A DNA stretch of 64,000 nt, taken from assembly GCF_011752065.1 (NCBI RefSeq), contig NZ_JAAIJY010000012.1:1-64000 (forward strand). The letters are read 5' to 3'. The notes beneath the pieces were generated by a model, which saw only the letters and a list, made by a program, of their open reading frames with translations, did not search any database and was not told the origin of the DNA. Shown piece by piece: positions 26,160 through 37,450 of the stretch (within the stretch, counting starts at the first letter, position 1; each line of letters starts with the position of its first letter). This DNA is from Actinomyces sp. ZJ308 (GTDB lineage Bacteria; Actinomycetota; Actinomycetes; Actinomycetales; Actinomycetaceae). A program made the position numbers and the translations under genes.

Positions 26160-26816
26160 ATGCAGATCCCCGCACCAGACGCGCACCAGTGCGTCATCGG
26201 TGTGGCCATCGCCCTGCCCTCCCACTACGCCGCTCAGGTGCGGGCGGTGCGGGAGGCCGCAGGGGACCCTTTGGCCGAGGTCGTTCCGCCCCACATCACG
26301 CTGCTGCCGCCCACGGCCGTTGACGTCGACTCGCTCGACGAGGTCATGCGGCACCTGCGCAACGTGGCCGCCGGGACTCAGCCCTTCGACGTGCGCATCG
26401 ACGAGGTCGGCACCTTCCGGCCCGTCAGCCCGGTGGTCTACCTGGGGCTGCGCAGTGGTGCCGAGGAGTGCGACCGCCTCCAGGTGCGGGTCCGAGACCG
26501 CCGCGGCCCCCTGGCCCGGTCACTGAGCTTTCCCTTCCACCCGCACGTGACCCTGGCCCACGAGGTCGCCGACGAGGGCCTCGATACGGCCGCCAGGAAG
26601 GGGGCCGAGCTGACCATGGACTTCACCGTCACCAAGCTTCACCTCTACCGCCATCTCAGTCGGTCCGGCCGTTCGACCCGGCAGGGTCAGGGCTGGGAGG
26701 TGGCGGCCGCCTTCGCCTTCGGGGGCTCGCTGGCATCCGGCGCCACCGGCGTCTCCGCCGAGGGTGAGGCCCCCGCAGCGCCGGCGGCTCCGACCACTCC
26801 GGTGGTATCGGTGTGA
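26160..26816 (+). CDS. 2'-5' RNA ligase-like 2H phosphoesterase
   Basis: This 218-aa protein has the two HxT motifs of the 2H superfamily, PPHITLLPP (about 41-49) and HPHVTLAHE (about 127-135), spaced as in LigT/YjcG-like proteins. The C-terminal 40 residues are Ala/Pro-rich and probably disordered. ATG 26160 follows AGGAG. The real substrate of such proteins is often a cyclic nucleotide or RNA end; none can be named here. The stop overlaps the next start (GTGA), which couples it to the YihY protein. Confidence 0.85.
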   Translation: MQIPAPDAHQCVIGVAIALPSHYAAQVRAVREAAGDPLAEVVPPHITLLPPTAVDVDSLDEVMRHLRNVAAGTQPFDVRIDEVGTFRPVSPVVYLGLRSGAEECDRLQVRVRDRRGPLARSLSFPFHPHVTLAHEVADEGLDTAARKGAELTMDFTVTKLHLYRHLSRSGRSTRQGQGWEVAAAFAFGGSLASGATGVSAEGEAPAAPAAPTTPVVSV

Positions 26817-27835
26817 TCGAGCGTGTCAGGGCCCTGCTCGCTGCCGGGCGGCGCACAAGGGTCGGACGCACCCTGACTCGTTACAGCACGGCGCGCGGTG
26901 CGCTCATGGCCGGAGGAATCGCCTACACCGGCATGTTCTCGATCTTCGCGGTGCTCGTCATCGGCATAAGCCTGCTCATGGCGATGCTCGGTAACCGCCC
27001 CGTCTTCCGCGCGGCCGTCGTCGACTCGATCAATTCCCTGCTGCCCGGCGTCATCGACTCCGGCAACGGCCAGGGGCTGGTCTCCGTCGACCAGCTCACC
27101 CTCACCTCCGCGCTCAACCTGGGCTCCGTGGTGGCGGCGGGAACGTTCATCTACTCGGTCATCAGCCTCATGGGCACCCTCAAGATCGCGCTGCGCGCCA
27201 TGTTCGGCCTGGTCAACCCCACGATGCGGCCGCTCATGGGGCAGCTGGCGAACATCGCCGGGTTCCTGGTCATCGTGGCCGGGGTGCTGGTGACCGCCGT
27301 CGCCTCGGTGGTGACGACGACGCTGTCGGGCAGCGTCGGGCGGGCGCTGGGCCTGCCGGACTCACTGACCGGAACCGGGGCCTGGCTGATCACGCTCCTG
27401 CTCTCCTTCCTCATCGACGCCGGCATCCTGGCGCTCCTGGTCTCCATCTGCGGGATCCGCCCGCCCTGGCGCGACCTGACACTGGGCTGCATGCTCGGGG
27501 CCCTCGCGCTGGGGGCGCTGCGTCAGGTGGGAACCGGTGCGGTCGGTACGGTGACGCGCAACCCGCTGCTGGCCTCCTTCGCCGCCATCGCCGTCCTCGT
27601 CCTGTGGCTGCACCTGACCAGTCGCATCGTGCTGCTCATGGCGGCCTGGATGGCCAACCCGCCGCTGCCCCGCGACGTCGACCACCCCGATGAGGTTCAC
27701 GCCCACGAGCGCCCCAACTACGTGACGCTCTCGGTGCCCGAGACCCTGGCCTGGCCCCGCCAGTCCATCACCGGCAGCCTCGAGGCGGACCCGACGGCGC
27801 ACCCCGACTACGTCCCCCCGGTGCCGATCCCCTGA
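26813..27835 (+). CDS. YihY/BrkB-family inner membrane protein
   Basis: This 340-aa protein has about six hydrophobic helices, for example GMFSIFAVLVIGISLLMAML (about 42-61), AGFLVIVAGVLVTAVASVV and LITLLLSFLIDAGILALLV. The sequence ARGALMAGGIAYTGMFSIFA is the family entry motif. The C-terminal 60 residues are hydrophilic and cytoplasmic. The old RNase BN label for this family is known to be wrong. The role is unknown. GTG 26813 overlaps the previous stop. Confidence 0.87.
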   Translation: MIERVRALLAAGRRTRVGRTLTRYSTARGALMAGGIAYTGMFSIFAVLVIGISLLMAMLGNRPVFRAAVVDSINSLLPGVIDSGNGQGLVSVDQLTLTSALNLGSVVAAGTFIYSVISLMGTLKIALRAMFGLVNPTMRPLMGQLANIAGFLVIVAGVLVTAVASVVTTTLSGSVGRALGLPDSLTGTGAWLITLLLSFLIDAGILALLVSICGIRPPWRDLTLGCMLGALALGALRQVGTGAVGTVTRNPLLASFAAIAVLVLWLHLTSRIVLLMAAWMANPPLPRDVDHPDEVHAHERPNYVTLSVPETLAWPRQSITGSLEADPTAHPDYVPPVPIP

Positions 27836-27903
27836 GGGCGGGTGGGCGTGGGCCTGAGCCCGGCATGTAGAACAGGCTCCAGCGGGGGCGATAGCCTGTG
27901 GCG

Positions 27904-29154
27904 GTGACTGACACTCCTGATATCCCTGCCGAGTCCGCTCACGCCGCGGAATCCGACGGCGCCGGTCCCCCCGGCGGCTCCGCCCCGGCCATCCACGCCA
28001 TCATTCCCGCCGGGGGCGCGGGCACCCGCCTGTGGCCGCTCAGCCGGCGCCACCGCCCCAAGTTCCTCCTCGACCTCACCGGGGCCGGCCACAGCCTCCT
28101 GCAGGACACCGTCGAGCGCCTGGCGCCGCTGACCGCGACGACCACCGTCGTCACCGGGGTCGCCAACCTCGCCGCCGTGGCCGACCAGCTCCCGCAGGTC
28201 CCGCGGGACAACCTCCTGGCCGAGCCCTCCCCGCGCGACTCCATGGCCGCCATCGGCCTGGCCGCCGCCGTCATCGCCCGCCGTCACGGCCGCGACGCCG
28301 TCGTCGGCTCCTTCGCCGCCGACCACACGGTGGCCGACCGGGCCGCCTTCGCCGACGCCGTCCGTCAGGCCGCCCTCCTGGCCGAGCGGGGCTGGGTGGT
28401 CACCATCGGGATCGAGGCCACCGGTCCCTCGACCGCCTTCGGCTACATCCACGCCGGGGAGCCGACCGACGTGCCCGGCGCCCCCGACGGGCGCAGGGTC
28501 GTGGGCTTCACCGAGAAGCCCGACGCCGCCACCGCCGCCGCCTACCTGGCCACCGGCGACTACCGCTGGAACGCCGGCATGTTCGTGGTCCGCGCGGGCG
28601 TGCTCCTGGATCACTTGACCGACCTCAGACCGCAGCTGGCGGCCGGCATCGAGGCCATCGCCGCTGCCTGGGACACCCCCGAGCGCGAGGAGGTCCTGGC
28701 CGAGCGCTGGCCCGCCCTGGAGAGGATCGCCATCGACCACGCCATCGCCGAGCCGGTGGCCGCCGCCGGGGGAGTGGCCACGGTGCCGGCGTCCATGGGG
28801 TGGAACGACGTCGGCGGCTTCGACGCCCTGACCGAGCTCATCGCGCCCCGCACCGAGGGGCCGGCCGCCGGGGCCGGGGTGCTCGACGGCGTCGACAGCA
28901 CAGATGATGCTGGCGGTGCGGGAGACTCTGACGGCTCGGCCTCCGACGCTCCCTGTTCGCAGGCCCGGGCGATCGACTCCGACGGCGCCCTCATCGCCTC
29001 CACGAGCCGACGCACGGTGGTGCTGCTGGGCGTACCGGGCACCGTCGTCGTCGACACCCCCGACGCCCTCCTGGTCACCACGCCCGAGCGCGCCCAGGAC
29101 GTCAAGGGCGTCGTCGACGCCCTCAAGGCGGCCGGGCGCGAGGACCTGCTCTGA
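27904..29154 (+). CDS. manC: Mannose-1-phosphate guanylyltransferase
   Basis: This 416-aa nucleotidyltransferase makes GDP-mannose from mannose-1-P and GTP. It shows the loop PAGGAGTRLWPLSRRHRPKF (about 36-55), EPSPRDSMAAIGLAA, FAADHTV with the metal Asp, GFTEKPDAATA, and WNAGMFV. A Ser/Gly/Asp-rich insert (about 325-360) precedes the C-terminal domain. TAGCCT (27892-27897) ends 6 nt before GTG 27904, so I take that as a leaderless start; GTG 27898 would add two residues and abut the -10 box. The phosphosugar mutase at 43.7 kb could supply its substrate. Confidence 0.87.
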   Translation: MTDTPDIPAESAHAAESDGAGPPGGSAPAIHAIIPAGGAGTRLWPLSRRHRPKFLLDLTGAGHSLLQDTVERLAPLTATTTVVTGVANLAAVADQLPQVPRDNLLAEPSPRDSMAAIGLAAAVIARRHGRDAVVGSFAADHTVADRAAFADAVRQAALLAERGWVVTIGIEATGPSTAFGYIHAGEPTDVPGAPDGRRVVGFTEKPDAATAAAYLATGDYRWNAGMFVVRAGVLLDHLTDLRPQLAAGIEAIAAAWDTPEREEVLAERWPALERIAIDHAIAEPVAAAGGVATVPASMGWNDVGGFDALTELIAPRTEGPAAGAGVLDGVDSTDDAGGAGDSDGSASDAPCSQARAIDSDGALIASTSRRTVVLLGVPGTVVVDTPDALLVTTPERAQDVKGVVDALKAAGREDLL

Positions 29155-29198
29155 CGGGCACTGCCCTGAGAGCCTCCAGTTCGCTGGGACCGCTCAGG

Positions 29199-29240
29199 GG
29201 GCCCGGCGCCGGAAGAAGAGAATCTCCCGGTGCCGGGCCC
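29199..29240 (+). terminator. Terminator after manC
   Basis: GGGCCCGGCGCCGG (29199-29212) pairs with CCGGTGCCGGGCCC (29227-29240), with one G-U pair and a purine-rich loop. The remaining space to 29367 holds the next promoter (TATCCT at 29313-29318 is a candidate -10). Confidence 0.72.
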
Positions 29241-29367
29241 ACACGGTCAAACCATGACGATCGCGAGCCGGACCTGGTGAGTCGCACGGTGTGAGAATCA
29301 TGCGCCGTCGCCTATCCTTGGAAGCCGGGCGTGCCACCTGCCGCACGCGAGAACCACGGAGGTTTCC

Positions 29368-30468
29368 ATGAAGAAGGCCTGCTCCGCGATGACGCTTGCT
29401 GCGGCGACGGCCCTGGTCCTGGCCGCCTGCGGGACGCCGCCGGCGCAGCGCCCCACCCGCAACCTCGAGGGCGCCAAGGACTTCACCGCCTGCATGCTCT
29501 CCGACGAGGGCGGCTTCGACGACCACTCCTTCAACGAGTCCGGCAAGAAGGGCCTGGACCGGGCCGGCAAGGAGCTGGGGGTCAAGACCATCGCCGTGCA
29601 GTCGGAGAACTCGGCCGACTACGCCACCAACATCTACGCGCTCATCCAGCAGAACTGCAAGCTCGTCATCGGCGTCGGCTTCAACATCGCCGCCGACCTG
29701 ACCGAGTCGGCCAAGGCCAACCCCGACATCCAGTTCGCCCTCATCGACGCCTCCTTCATCGGCGCCGACGGCCAGAGCGCCACCCTGCCCAACGCCAAGC
29801 CCCTGCTGTTCAAGACCGCCGAGGCCGCCTACCTGGCCGGCTACGCCGCCGCCGGAACCTCCAGCACCGGGGTGGTGGGCACCTACGGCGGCAAGCCGCT
29901 GCCCACCGTCCAGATCTTCATGGACGGCTTCGCCAAGGGCGTGGCCCGCTACAACGAGGACACCGGCGCATCCGTCCAGGTCAAGGGCTGGGACACCACC
30001 ACCGGCAAGGGCGGCTCCTTCGTCGGCAACTTCTCCGACGCCGCCAAGGGCCAGGCCATCACCGAGCAGTTCATCTCCCAGGGCGCCGACATCATCATGC
30101 CCGTGGCCGGCCCCGTCGGCCAGGGCACCCTGTCCACCGTCAGGCAGAGCAACGACGCCGGCGGCGCCAACGCCGTCATCTGGGTCGACTCCGACGGCTA
30201 CACCTCCACCAGTGACGGCGGCATCATCATGACCTCCGTGGTCAAGGAGATCGGCAACTCGGTGTTCGACACCGTCAAGGACGCCTCCCAGGGCAGATTC
30301 TCCGCCGAGCCCTACATCGGCACCCTGAGGAACCAGGGGGTGGCCGCCGCCCCCTTCCACGACTTCGACTCCCGGGTGCCCGAGCCGGTCAAGGCCCGGA
30401 TCGAGGAGCTGCGCACCCAGATCATCGACGGAACCCTCGACGTCTCGACCCCCTACGACCCCTCATGA
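29368..30468 (+). CDS. BMP-family nucleoside-binding lipoprotein
   Basis: This 366-aa lipoprotein has signal peptide MKKACSAMTLAAATALVLAACG with lipobox LAAC (Cys about 21). The PnrA/BmpA fold shows GGFDDHSFNESGKKGLDRAG (about 50-69), LIIGVGF-like KLVIGVGFNIAADLTE, and DPxxG-type motifs around PVAGPVGQG and VIWVDSDGY. The family binds purine nucleosides. It is followed 90 nt later by matching ATPase and permeases, then cdd and deoA, so nucleoside uptake is strongly supported. GGAGG precedes ATG 29368. Confidence 0.92.
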   Translation: MKKACSAMTLAAATALVLAACGTPPAQRPTRNLEGAKDFTACMLSDEGGFDDHSFNESGKKGLDRAGKELGVKTIAVQSENSADYATNIYALIQQNCKLVIGVGFNIAADLTESAKANPDIQFALIDASFIGADGQSATLPNAKPLLFKTAEAAYLAGYAAAGTSSTGVVGTYGGKPLPTVQIFMDGFAKGVARYNEDTGASVQVKGWDTTTGKGGSFVGNFSDAAKGQAITEQFISQGADIIMPVAGPVGQGTLSTVRQSNDAGGANAVIWVDSDGYTSTSDGGIIMTSVVKEIGNSVFDTVKDASQGRFSAEPYIGTLRNQGVAAAPFHDFDSRVPEPVKARIEELRTQIIDGTLDVSTPYDPS

Positions 30469-30558
30469 GCACCCCAGTCGGTTCCCGGCGCCGAGCGGCC
30501 ACCGCCCTCCGTGCCCTCTGGAACGTCCCCCGGAACGCCCCCTGGAAGCGAGCCTGTT

Positions 30559-32084
<1,526 letters not shown>

Positions 32085-32088
<4 letters not shown>

Positions 32089-33413
32089 GCACCCCCACCC
32101 CCGGCTCCGGCACTGCACCGACGCCGACCGAGCAGTCCGAGGAGCATTCCGAGCGCAGCCCGAGCGGTCAGACGGACAGTCAGTCGACCGGTCAGGCCGC
32201 CTTGCTGCGACAGGTGGCCTCCTCGCCGGCCGTCGTCGGGCTGCTCGCGATCTTCTCCGCCCTCGTCCTGTCCTCGATCCTCATCCTCGCGGCCGACCCC
32301 GAGGTGCGCTACACCGCCGGCTACCTCCTGAACCGCCCCGCAGACTTCCTCCACGCCGCCGGATCCACCCTGAGCGAGGCCTACAGCTCGCTGCTGCGCG
32401 GCTCGGTCCTCGACTGGCGGGCCACCACCACCGTGCGCATGATCCGCCCCATCACCGACACCCTGACCAACGCCACCCCGCTCATCATCGCCGGGCTCGG
32501 CATGGCCGTGGCCTTCCGTGCCGGCCTGTTCAACATCGGCGGCCAGGGCCAGATGATCCTCGGGGCGATCACGGCCTGCTACGTGGGCATCGCCTGGAAC
32601 CTGCCGCCGGTGGCCCACCTGCTGCTGGCCGTCGTCGGCGCGGCCCTGGGAGGCCTGGTCTGGGGCGGCATCGCCGGCGTCCTCAAGGCCCGCACCGGGG
32701 CCAATGAGGTCATCGTGACGATCATGCTCAACTCCATCGCCGCCCACCTGCTCTCCCAGGTGCTCAGCCTCAAGGCCTTCAACGGGGAGGGGGAGACCGG
32801 CAATCGCAAGTCGCTGGCCGTGGCCGACACCGCCCAGTACCCCTCGCTGGCCGGCGGCTCCTTCCGCCTCCACGCCGGATTCCTCCTGGCCCTGCTGGTC
32901 GCCGTGGCCGTCTGGTGGCTCATGGAGCGCTCCCGCCTCGGCTTCCAGCTGCGGGCCACGGGCCTGAACGCCGACGCCGCCCGCACCGCCGGAATGAGCG
33001 TCCCCTGGGTGACGAGCCTGGTCATGATGATCTCCGGCGCCCTGTGCGGGCTGGCCGCCACCGCGCCGGTCCTGGGCACCCAGAAGAGCATGGACGAGTC
33101 CGTCGTCGGGACCATCGGCTTCGACGCCATCACGGTGGCGCTGCTGGGACGTTCCCGACCGCTGGGAACCGTGCTGGCCGGGCTGCTCTTCGGGGCCCTG
33201 CGCGCCGGCGGCACCGCCATGCAGGCAGCCCCGGGCACCCACATCAAGATCGTCCTGGTCCTGCAGTCCACGATCGTGCTGTTCATCGCCGCACCGCCCC
33301 TGGTCCGGGCCGTCTTCCGGCTGCCGGAGCCCCAGGCGCGCCGCGGCGCCGACTCCTCTCCCGCCTCCGTCCCGGCCGCACCCTTGGCCGCTCCCACCGC
33401 GAAGGAGGCCTGA
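32085..33413 (+). CDS. Nucleoside ABC transporter permease, subunit 1
   Basis: This 442-aa BPD_transp_2 permease has a 45-residue hydrophilic Ser/Thr/Gln-rich N-terminus. About eight to nine helices follow, with motifs TPLIIAGLGMAVAFRAGLFN and NIGGQGQMILGAI, and KARTGANEVIVTIMLNSIA, the EAA-like loop of NupP/YufP. A C-terminal Ala-rich tail of about 25 residues is extra. It is translationally coupled to the ATPase. Confidence 0.92.
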
Positions 33414-33416
33414 GCC

Positions 33417-34709
33417 ATGACCGTCTCAACCGCTTCCGCCGCTGCCGGCGCTCCCACCGCGACGACCGACTCCGTGCCCGCGGCCGTCGAGCCCATGAGC
33501 CTCAAGATCCCGCTCACCGGCGTCGTCGTGCTCCTCCTCCAGGGGCTCATGGCACTGGGCGCCCACGGCACCACCACCTTCAGGTTCGCCGTCGCCTCCG
33601 ACTTCCTCCGGCTCGGGGACGCCACGCTCAGCGCACGGCTGGTCATCATCGTCGCCGCCGGGGCCGTCGCCGCGGCCACCGCCCTCGCCCTCGTGCGGGC
33701 CAGAGGCCGCCGCCGGGTCCCGACCTGGGCCACTGCCGTCATCGGCGTCGGATTCGTCATCGCCTTCCTGGCCTGGGTCGGCGCCGGGCGCAGCGGCGTC
33801 ATCCCCCTGGTGACCATCCTGTCCTCCGCGCTGGGACTGAGCGTGCCCCTCGTCTACGGGTCACTCGCCGGAATCATCGGGGAGCGCTCGGGCACCATCA
33901 ACATCGCCATCGAGGGCCAGCTCCTGGGCGGGGCCTTCCTGGGCGCCGTCGTCGCCTCGGCCAGCTCCAACCCGTGGATGGGACTCGTGGCCGCGCCCGT
34001 GGCCGGGGTCCTCGTGGCACTCCTGCTGGCCCTGTTCGGCCTGCGCTACCGGGTCAACCAGATCGTCGTCGGCGTCGTCCTCAACGTGCTGGTCTCGGGA
34101 CTGACCGGTTTCCTGTTCTCCACCTTCCTGTCCTCCAGCCCCAGCCTCAACCGGGCCCTGCGCCTTCCCACCCTGGCGGTGCCGGTTCTGTCCCGGATCC
34201 CGGTCATCGGGCCGGTCCTCTTCCGGCAGACGATCCTCGTCTACCTCATGTACGCGGTGGTGGCGGTCCTGTCCTACATGCTCTTCCGCTCCCGCTGGGG
34301 GCTGCGGCTGCGGGCCTGCGGGGAGCACCCCAAGGCCGCCGACACGGTGGGCATCAAGGTCATGCGCACCCGGGTGGCCAACCTCGCCCTGGCCGGGGCG
34401 CTGGCGGGACTGGGCGGAGCCTTCTTCACCGTCGGCTCGGGCCTGTCCTTCGACAACGACATGACCGCCGGCAACGGCTACATCGCCCTGGCCGCCATGA
34501 TCCTGGGAGCCTGGCGGCCCCTGGGGTCCCTGGGGGCGGCGCTGCTCTTCGGCTTCGCCACCTCCGTGGCCCAGACCCTGCCGGTCATCGGCAGCTCGGT
34601 GTCCCCGGACATCATCTCCATGATCCCCTACATCGTCACGATCCTGGCGGTGGCCGGATTCGTGGGCAGGGTGCGCGCGCCCGCCGCCGAGGGGGTCCCC
34701 TACCCGTGA
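33417..34709 (+). CDS. Nucleoside ABC transporter permease, subunit 2
   Basis: This 430-aa BPD_transp_2 permease (NupQ/YufQ-like) starts 3 nt after subunit 1. Motifs are PLVYGSLAGIIGERSGTINI and AIEGQLLGGAFLGAV, then RYRVNQIVVGVVLNVLVSGL and a GEHPKAADTVGIKV loop. About ten helices are seen, two more at the N-terminus than in short family members. A GTG at its last codon opens the possible upstream start of cdd. Confidence 0.92.
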   Translation: MTVSTASAAAGAPTATTDSVPAAVEPMSLKIPLTGVVVLLLQGLMALGAHGTTTFRFAVASDFLRLGDATLSARLVIIVAAGAVAAATALALVRARGRRRVPTWATAVIGVGFVIAFLAWVGAGRSGVIPLVTILSSALGLSVPLVYGSLAGIIGERSGTINIAIEGQLLGGAFLGAVVASASSNPWMGLVAAPVAGVLVALLLALFGLRYRVNQIVVGVVLNVLVSGLTGFLFSTFLSSSPSLNRALRLPTLAVPVLSRIPVIGPVLFRQTILVYLMYAVVAVLSYMLFRSRWGLRLRACGEHPKAADTVGIKVMRTRVANLALAGALAGLGGAFFTVGSGLSFDNDMTAGNGYIALAAMILGAWRPLGSLGAALLFGFATSVAQTLPVIGSSVSPDIISMIPYIVTILAVAGFVGRVRAPAAEGVPYP

Positions 34710-34744
34710 CCGGCCCCGCCGAAACCCGGAGAGCAGACCAAGTG

Positions 34745-35173
34745 ATGAGGACCGCCGCAGACCTGACCGACACCGACTGGCGGGCGCTGCACACGCTTGC
34801 CGTCGAGGCCATGACCCACGCCTACGCCCCCTACTCCCGCTTCAAGGTCGGGGCCGCCGCCCTGGTCGACGACGGCCGCCTCGTCTCGGGCTGCAATGTG
34901 GAGAACGCCGGCTACGGCGTCACCCTGTGCGCCGAGTGCGGGCTCGTCTCCGAGCTCATCCGCACCGGCGGCGGGCGCCTCGTCGCCTTCGCCTGCGTGG
35001 ACGCCGACGGCCGGGCCTGCGCACCGTGCGGGCGCTGCCGCCAGCTCCTGAGCGAGCACGCCGCCGACGGTATGGTGCTGGCCATGCCCTCGGGGATGAT
35101 GACCATCGACGAGGCGCTGCCCGACCGCTTCAGCGCCGCCGACGTCGAACGCGTCGTCGGCCGGCAGGGCTGA
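34745..35173 (+). CDS. cdd: Cytidine deaminase
   Basis: This 142-aa zinc enzyme deaminates cytidine and deoxycytidine. It shows YAPYSRFKVGAAALVDDG (about 21-38), the zinc and catalytic motif NVENAGYGVTLCAECGLVSE (Cys and Glu, about 46-65) and PCGRCRQLL with the other two Cys. ATG 34745 and the adjacent GTG 34742 both fit; GGAGAG lies 8-11 nt upstream. GTG 34706 overlaps the permease stop and would give 155 aa in the coupled style common here, so the start is open. Confidence 0.94.
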   Translation: MRTAADLTDTDWRALHTLAVEAMTHAYAPYSRFKVGAAALVDDGRLVSGCNVENAGYGVTLCAECGLVSELIRTGGGRLVAFACVDADGRACAPCGRCRQLLSEHAADGMVLAMPSGMMTIDEALPDRFSAADVERVVGRQG

Positions 35174-35229
35174 CGTACCCCCGACGCGCAGACGATGAGC
35201 ATCCGAGGAGTCGAGATGAGGAGAACCCC

Positions 35230-36576
35230 GTGACCGCCCCCGCCGCCCCACAGCTCGTTGAGCCCTTCGACGCCGTCGACGTCATCGCCGCCAAGCGTGA
35301 CGGTACCGCCCTGAGCGACGCCCAGATCGACTGGGTCGTGGACGCCTACACCCGCGGCGTCGTCGCCGAGGAGCAGATGAGCGCCCTGGCCATGGCCATC
35401 TACCTGCGCGGCATGAGCCGACCCGAGATCGCCCGCTGGACCGGCGCCATGATCGCCTCCGGGCAGCGCATGGACTTCTCCGGCCTCGCCCGCCCGACGG
35501 CGGACAAGCACTCCACCGGGGGCGTGGGGGACAAGATCACCCTGCCGCTGGCGCCGCTCGTGGCCGTCTTCGGCGTGAGCGTCCCTCAGCTTTCCGGGCG
35601 CGGGCTCGGGCACACCGGCGGCACCCTGGACAAGATGGAGTCCATCCCCGGCTGGCGGGCCGATCTCAGCAACGAGGAGATCCTGGCCATGCTCGACGCC
35701 GGCGGCCCCGGCGCCGTCATCTGCGCCGCCGGAGCGGGCCTGGCCCCCGCCGACAAGCGCCTCTACGCCCTGCGCGACACCACCGCCACCGTCTCCTGCG
35801 TCCCCCTCATCGCCTCCTCGATCATGTCCAAGAAGATCGCCGAGGGCACCGGCGCCCTCGTCCTGGACGTCAAGGTCGGCTCGGGCGCCTTCATGAAGGA
35901 GCTCGACCAGGCCCGCGAGCTCGCCTCCACCATGGTGGCCCTGGGCACCGACGCCGGCGTGACCACCCGCGCCCTGCTCACCGACATGTCCACCCCGCTC
36001 GGGCTCACCGCCGGCAACGCCCTCGAGGTCGCCGAGTCCCTCGAGGTGCTCGCCGGAGGGGGACCGGCCGACGTCGTCGACCTCACCGTCGCCCTGGCCC
36101 TGGAGATGTGCGCCGCCGCAGGCAGACCCGTGGAGGAGGACCAGGCCCGCGCCGCCCTGGCCGACGGACGCGCCATGGACGTCTGGCGAGACATGGTCCG
36201 CCGCCAGGGAGGGGACCCGGAGGCGCCCCTGCCCCAGGCTCCCGAGACCGAGACCGTCACCGCCCCGGACGACGGCGTCCTGACCACCCTGGACGCCCTC
36301 GCCGTCGGGGTCGCCGCCTGGCGCCTGGGAGCCGGACGCGCCCGCAAGGAGGACCCGGTCCAGGCCGTCGCCGGCGTCACCATGCACGCCAAGCCCGGGG
36401 ACCCGGTGCGCGCCGGGCAGCCGCTGCTCACCCTGCACACCGCCACCCCCGAGCGCTTCGCCCGCGCCCGGGAGGCGCTCGCGGGCGGCATCGTCATCTC
36501 CCAGGCCGGTTCCCCTCAGGCGGCCGACGCCGTCGCCCGCCGTGAGCGCGGCGTCGTCCTGGAGCGGATCGGGTGA
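35230..36576 (+). CDS. deoA: Thymidine / pyrimidine-nucleoside phosphorylase
   Basis: This 448-aa enzyme phosphorolyses thymidine or deoxyuridine to base and deoxyribose-1-P. The substrate signature is DKHSTGGVGDKITLPLAPLV (about 87-106), then SGRGLGHTGGTLDKMESIPG (about 122-141), and KVGSGAFMKELDQA (about 215-228). GTG 35230 has GAGGAG upstream. Upstream open reading in the same frame overlaps cdd and is not coding. The stop overlaps the C39-like gene (GTGA). Confidence 0.95.
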   Translation: MTAPAAPQLVEPFDAVDVIAAKRDGTALSDAQIDWVVDAYTRGVVAEEQMSALAMAIYLRGMSRPEIARWTGAMIASGQRMDFSGLARPTADKHSTGGVGDKITLPLAPLVAVFGVSVPQLSGRGLGHTGGTLDKMESIPGWRADLSNEEILAMLDAGGPGAVICAAGAGLAPADKRLYALRDTTATVSCVPLIASSIMSKKIAEGTGALVLDVKVGSGAFMKELDQARELASTMVALGTDAGVTTRALLTDMSTPLGLTAGNALEVAESLEVLAGGGPADVVDLTVALALEMCAAAGRPVEEDQARAALADGRAMDVWRDMVRRQGGDPEAPLPQAPETETVTAPDDGVLTTLDALAVGVAAWRLGAGRARKEDPVQAVAGVTMHAKPGDPVRAGQPLLTLHTATPERFARAREALAGGIVISQAGSPQAADAVARRERGVVLERIG

Positions 36577-37379
36577 CCGCGCCTCAGCCGGTGCGGCCGG
36601 CCATCGTCGCCAGGGCCGTCAACTCCCGGCTGCGCGTGGGACGTCTGACCCGGGCGGGCCAGGCCGTCACCCTGACCCAGACCGACGCCACCACCTGCGG
36701 CGCCACCTGTCTCCTGGCCGCTCGTCTGCTCCTGGCCCCCGGCGATCGCCGGGCCCTGACCGATGAGCTCACCTGGGAGGAGGCCGTGTCCTCGGAGCCC
36801 AGCCGGGAGGGCCGGCGCCTGGCCCGTCTCCTGTCCCGTCATCAGCTGCGGATCCAGCGGGTCATGAACCGCAGCGGCCTGGGCCCCGTGCCCTGGCCGA
36901 AGGCGCTCGGGTCCACACCCTGGGCCGTGGCCCGGCAGATGACCGAGATCGTGAGCACCTGCGCTCCGGGCCGGGAGCGCCGCGTCTACGCCGTGAGGTG
37001 GGTGAGCGACCACGGCCCCGCCTGGGAGTGGGAGGTCGCCTCGATCCGCGAGGTGCTGGCCGGCGGGCTCCCGGTCATCCTGGTCACCGGCGGCCCGCTC
37101 GCCCTCGATCACGGCGCCGAGATGGATCGCACTGTGGGGGCGCGGCTGCGCTCCGCCCTGGCCCGGACCCCGGCCGTGCCCCGCCACTACGTCCTGGCCC
37201 TGCCCTGGCGGATCATCGAGCAGGACGACCCCGGTGAGGCAAGCGTGCACATCTACGAGCCCTCCAGCGGATCCGTGCGGGCCCTCGACCTGACTGTCCC
37301 GCGCAGCCCGCACCGCCCCGGCCCCCGCGAGCTCGGCGGATGGCCCCGCGTCCTGGCCGTCATCGCACCCGAGAACTGA
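36573..37379 (+). CDS. Putative C39-like cysteine peptidase in the nucleoside operon
   Basis: This 268-aa protein has no close family I recognise with certainty. The segment LTQTDATTCGATCLLAARLL (about 33-52) looks like the Gln and catalytic Cys of papain/C39-type folds (Q-x5-C-G). RHYVLALPWR (about 204-213) would supply the His and VHIYEPSSGSV the acidic residue, here Glu in place of the common Asp. No signal peptide or transmembrane segment is seen, so it is cytosolic. GTG 36573 overlaps the deoA stop, so it is translated with it. The assignment rests on residue order only; a transglutaminase-like or inactive homologue is possible. Confidence 0.55.
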   Translation: MTAPQPVRPAIVARAVNSRLRVGRLTRAGQAVTLTQTDATTCGATCLLAARLLLAPGDRRALTDELTWEEAVSSEPSREGRRLARLLSRHQLRIQRVMNRSGLGPVPWPKALGSTPWAVARQMTEIVSTCAPGRERRVYAVRWVSDHGPAWEWEVASIREVLAGGLPVILVTGGPLALDHGAEMDRTVGARLRSALARTPAVPRHYVLALPWRIIEQDDPGEASVHIYEPSSGSVRALDLTVPRSPHRPGPRELGGWPRVLAVIAPEN

Positions 37380-37450
37380 TCACCCCGACTTTGCCCCGAT
37401 GAGGGCGGCCGGGCCATGATGTCGTGACTGCTCCATCAGGAAGGAAGCCC

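Noticed and set aside
34927-35229. Upstream extension of deoA overlapping cdd
   Set aside because: The added residues are Arg-rich and out of frame with cdd, whose zinc motifs are intact. GTG 35230 has GAGGAG and begins the family region.
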